From: Acidimangrovimonas sp.
GTDB lineage: Bacteria; Pseudomonadota; Alphaproteobacteria; Rhodobacterales; Rhodobacteraceae
Reading direction: 5' to 3'
DNA length: 7,785 nt
Assembly: GCA_030147905.1 (NCBI GenBank)
Contig: JASBUM010000271.1
Span: 1-7,785, forward strand
Shown: one piece after another, positions 6,260 through 7,785 of the stretch
Layout of the letters: every line of letters begins with the position of its first letter
Position numbering within the stretch: the first letter of the stretch is position 1
The notes under the pieces: model-generated
The model's input: only the letters and a program-made list of their open reading frames with translations
The model's database searches: none
Told to the model about the DNA's origin: nothing
Program-made: the position numbers and the translations under genes

Positions 6260-6295
6260 TCCTTGTTTTATGGCGCCGGGTAGGCTGCGACCGGC
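6260..6295 (-). ncRNA. Candidate class I preQ1 riboswitch in the queC leader (translational)
   Basis: Reading the minus strand as RNA, P1 is GCCGG (6295-6291) paired with CCGGC (6279-6275) around the 11-nt loop UCGCAGCCUAC (6290-6280). An A-rich tail GCCAUAAAACAAGGA (6274-6260) follows directly. This is the H-type pseudoknot layout of preQ1-I aptamers. Compared with the Thermoanaerobacter tengcongensis aptamer as I remember it, the loop start UCGCAG and the tail AAAACAAGG are the same, P1 has the same length, the P1-to-tail distance is the same, and the loop is one base longer. The last loop base, expected to pair with preQ1, is C (6280). Loop C6287 and G6285 could pair with tail G6262 and C6265 to form P2. 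AAGGA is also the queC ribosome site, so ligand binding should hide it and lower queCDE translation. Seen: bases and pairing. Inferred: binding and regulation. Confidence 0.8.
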
Positions 6296-6296
6296 A

Positions 6297-6312
6297 CCGG
6301 GCGGCGGCCCGG
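6297..6312 (-). other. Hairpin just upstream of the riboswitch aptamer
   Basis: CCGGGC (6312-6307 on the minus strand) pairs perfectly with GCCCGG (6302-6297) around a 4-base loop. It lies one base upstream of P1 of the candidate preQ1 aptamer and 45 bases after the thiD stop. It has no following T-run, so a terminator for thiED is weakly supported. Its 3' arm could otherwise lengthen P1: GG at 6298-6297 can pair with CC at 6273-6272, with a U-G pair between, giving an 8-bp helix. The hairpin may thus keep P1 at its usual 5 bp. The rest of the gap, 6313-6357, holds the near-palindrome CTTCGGCGAAG (6334-6344) and a weak -10-like TTATGT (6326-6321, minus strand) without a good -35. Confidence 0.45.
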
Positions 6313-6357
6313 CACGGGTGACATAACGCCAAACTTCGGCGAAGGGAAGGCCGCGTC

Positions 6358-7134
6358 CTAGACCGCCGGTGCCGCGGCGGCGGCAAAAAGCGCCCCCACT
6401 TGCGCCTTGGCGCCCTGGCAGGCGGTTGCCAGATCGGCGCCGCGGGCGAGGCGCGCGGCGACGGCAGAGGACAGCGCGCAGCCGCTGCCACGCAAACGGG
6501 CGGCCAGCCGCGGGGCTGCGAAGCGGCGCGCGCCGCCTGCCCAGACCAGATGATCGACCGCCTCCGCCCCGCGGTCGTGCCCGCCCTTGAGGAGCACCGC
6601 CCCCGGCCCCAGGGTCAGAAGGGCGCGCGCCAGGGCGACGGGGTCGCCGCCGGTGTCCGCGGTCAGGCTGCGGGCTTCGGGCAGGTTCGGGGTTATCAGC
6701 GTGGCGCGCGGGATCAGCAGCGCGCGCAACGCCTCTTCCGCGCCCGTGCGCAGCAGCCGCCGCCCCGAAGAGGCCGCCAGCACCGGGTCGAGCACGACCG
6801 GCACGCCCGGCAGCGCATTCAAAAGCCGCGCGACCGTCTCGATCGTGCGTTCGGACCACAGCATGCCGATCTTCACCGCGCCGAGGGGGCCGGCGGCCAT
6901 GGCCGCCTCGATCTGCGCCGCGACGACATGGGTGGGCACGGCGTGGATGGTTCCCACGCCCCCGGGTCCCTGTGCGGTGACGGCGGTGACGGCGACACAG
7001 GCGGCCCCGCCTGCATCCGCGATCGCGGCGGCATCGCGCAACACGCCGGCGCCGCCGCTTGAATCGCTGCCGGCGATGACCAGGACGCGCGGGCGCTGCG
7101 ACCCGGGGACGGGCGAGGCGCCTGCGGTGTTCAT
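6358..7134 (-). CDS. thiD: Hydroxymethylpyrimidine/phosphomethylpyrimidine kinase
   Basis: ThiD phosphorylates 4-amino-5-hydroxymethyl-2-methylpyrimidine (HMP) and its phosphate to HMP diphosphate, one of the two halves joined by ThiE. The 258-residue protein has the ribokinase-like motifs: VIAGSDSSGGAG (19-30), TAVTAQ (50-55), KIGML (88-92), VLDPVLAASSG (114-124), LITPNLPEA (146-154), LLKGGHDRG (181-189), and the anion-hole/catalytic segment GSGCALSSA (216-224) with Cys219. The usual GIQAD after the first glycine loop reads GVLRD; the Asp (34) and the Gln of TAQ (55), which correspond to substrate-contacting residues of well-studied ThiD, are kept. The ATG at 7134 overlaps the thiE stop (ATGA) and only a weak ribosome site precedes it. 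The frame runs further upstream, but there it lies inside thiE. Confidence 0.93.
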   Translation of the reverse strand: MNTAGASPVPGSQRPRVLVIAGSDSSGGAGVLRDAAAIADAGGAACVAVTAVTAQGPGGVGTIHAVPTHVVAAQIEAAMAAGPLGAVKIGMLWSERTIETVARLLNALPGVPVVLDPVLAASSGRRLLRTGAEEALRALLIPRATLITPNLPEARSLTADTGGDPVALARALLTLGPGAVLLKGGHDRGAEAVDHLVWAGGARRFAAPRLAARLRGSGCALSSAVAARLARGADLATACQGAKAQVGALFAAAAAPAV

Positions 7135-7785
7135 TCGCCCGCCGCTTCGCAATCTTGCGCCGACGTGCGGGGGGCCGTCCGCCCGGGCGCGGGTCGCGTG
7201 GCCGCGATCCATTGGCGGCAGCGAGCCTCGGGCGCCTCGGCGCGCAGGATATCGGTGACGACGGCGCAGGAATCCGCGCCCGCCGCCAGAACGCCCGGCG
7301 CGCGTTCGGCCGTGATCCCGCCGATCGCCACCAGCGGCAGGTGGCCCGCGCGGCGCTTCCATTCGCCTACCCTCTCCAGCCCCTGCGGCGCCCAGGGCAT
7401 TTTCTTCAACAGCGTCGGATAGACCGGCCCCAGCGCGATGTAATCGGGCGCAAGCGACAGCGCCCGGTCCAGTTCGGCGTGATCGTGGGTGCTGACGCCC
7501 AGCCGCAGCCCGGCGCGGCGGATCGCGGCGCGGTCGGCACGGTCGAGATCCTCCTGCCCGAGATGGACGAAATCGCAACCCAGATCGATCGCCAGCCGCC
7601 AGTGGTCGTTGACGATCAACTGGCAGCCATGGGCGGCGCAGGCGGCGCGGGCGGCGAGGATCTCGGCGCTCAGATGGGCCTCGTCGTCGGATTTGACGCG
7701 CAACTGCACGAGGCTAATGCCGAGGGGCGCCAGCCGCGCCACCCAGGCCGCGCTGTCGACGATCGGGTAGAAGGGATCGAGCCGG
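7131..7785 (-). CDS. thiE: Thiamine phosphate synthase, 5' end off the window
   Basis: ThiE condenses HMP diphosphate with thiazole phosphate to thiamine phosphate. Core motifs in order: LVQLRVK, LIVNDHW, VHLGQEDLD, LGVSTHDHAEL, DYIALGPVYPTLLKKMPWAPQG, and VAIGGITAERAPGVLAAGAD, all expected for the TIM-barrel enzyme, with the GPVYPT phosphate/thiazole region in a form known from alphaproteobacteria. A GTG at 7742-7740 could be taken as the start, but the frame is open to the window edge. The upstream residues (RLDPFYPIVDSAAWVARLAPLG) read as a normal ThiE N-terminus, so the gene is 5'-incomplete by probably only a few codons. The visible part is 217 residues. The stop overlaps the thiD ATG, making a thiE-thiD pair. 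Any upstream thiamine-pyrophosphate riboswitch would be outside the window. Confidence 0.94.
   Translation of the reverse strand, partial: RLDPFYPIVDSAAWVARLAPLGISLVQLRVKSDDEAHLSAEILAARAACAAHGCQLIVNDHWRLAIDLGCDFVHLGQEDLDRADRAAIRRAGLRLGVSTHDHAELDRALSLAPDYIALGPVYPTLLKKMPWAPQGLERVGEWKRRAGHLPLVAIGGITAERAPGVLAAGADSCAVVTDILRAEAPEARCRQWIAATRPAPGRTAPRTSAQDCEAAGE

Noticed and set aside
7135..7578. Upstream extension of the thiD frame
   Set aside because: It overlaps thiE in another frame; the product has no kinase character and the ATGA overlap at 7131-7134 marks the true start.
7740..7742. GTG as the thiE start
   Set aside because: The frame stays open to the window edge and the upstream residues read as a normal ThiE N-terminus, so this codon is an internal Val.
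1..7785. Mobile elements, tRNA genes, CRISPR arrays or defence genes
   Set aside because: No transposase, integrase, tRNA cloverleaf, direct-repeat array or terminal inverted repeat was found by eye; composition looks even and the genes are ordinary metabolic ones.

Overview
The window is very GC-rich and gene-dense, with most codons ending in G or C and neighbouring genes joined by ATGA or TGATG overlaps. Together with the protein types (CobT/CobS pair, short ThiD with a ThiE partner, queCDE), this suggests an alphaproteobacterium, probably Rhodobacterales-like. That assignment is inference from composition and gene style. All eleven well-supported genes are metabolic or transport genes. No rRNA, tRNA, CRISPR array, insertion sequence or phage gene is visible, and no gap without a gene reaches 300 bases.

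Plus strand, 1-4381. The 3' half of cobT overlaps cobS; together they attach the lower ligand and close the nucleotide loop of cobalamin. After a short gap with a candidate promoter comes an ABC importer operon. It starts with a possible 44-codon small ORF that overlaps the ATPase start, followed by ATPase, permease (ATGA overlap) and, after a 118-base spacer, a periplasmic NitT/TauT/NMT1-type binding protein with its own very strong ribosome binding site. The substrate is unknown.

Minus strand, 7785-4434. thiE (5' end just off the window) overlaps thiD; both act in thiamine phosphate synthesis. About 105 bases later comes queC-queD-queE, all overlapping, which convert 6-carboxy-tetrahydropterin precursors to preQ0 on the queuosine pathway. 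The two strands converge at about 4382-4433, where a strong GC hairpin lies.

The most interesting element is in the 105-base leader of queC. The RNA at 6295-6260 (minus strand) has the layout of a class I preQ1 riboswitch: a 5-bp P1, an 11-nt loop starting UCGCAG and ending in C, and an A-rich tail ending AAAACAAGGA that is also the queC Shine-Dalgarno site. It closely resembles the translational preQ1-I switch of Thermoanaerobacter tengcongensis as I remember it. Feedback by preQ1 on queCDE translation would follow. The switch also favours the second of two adjacent ATGs as the queC start.
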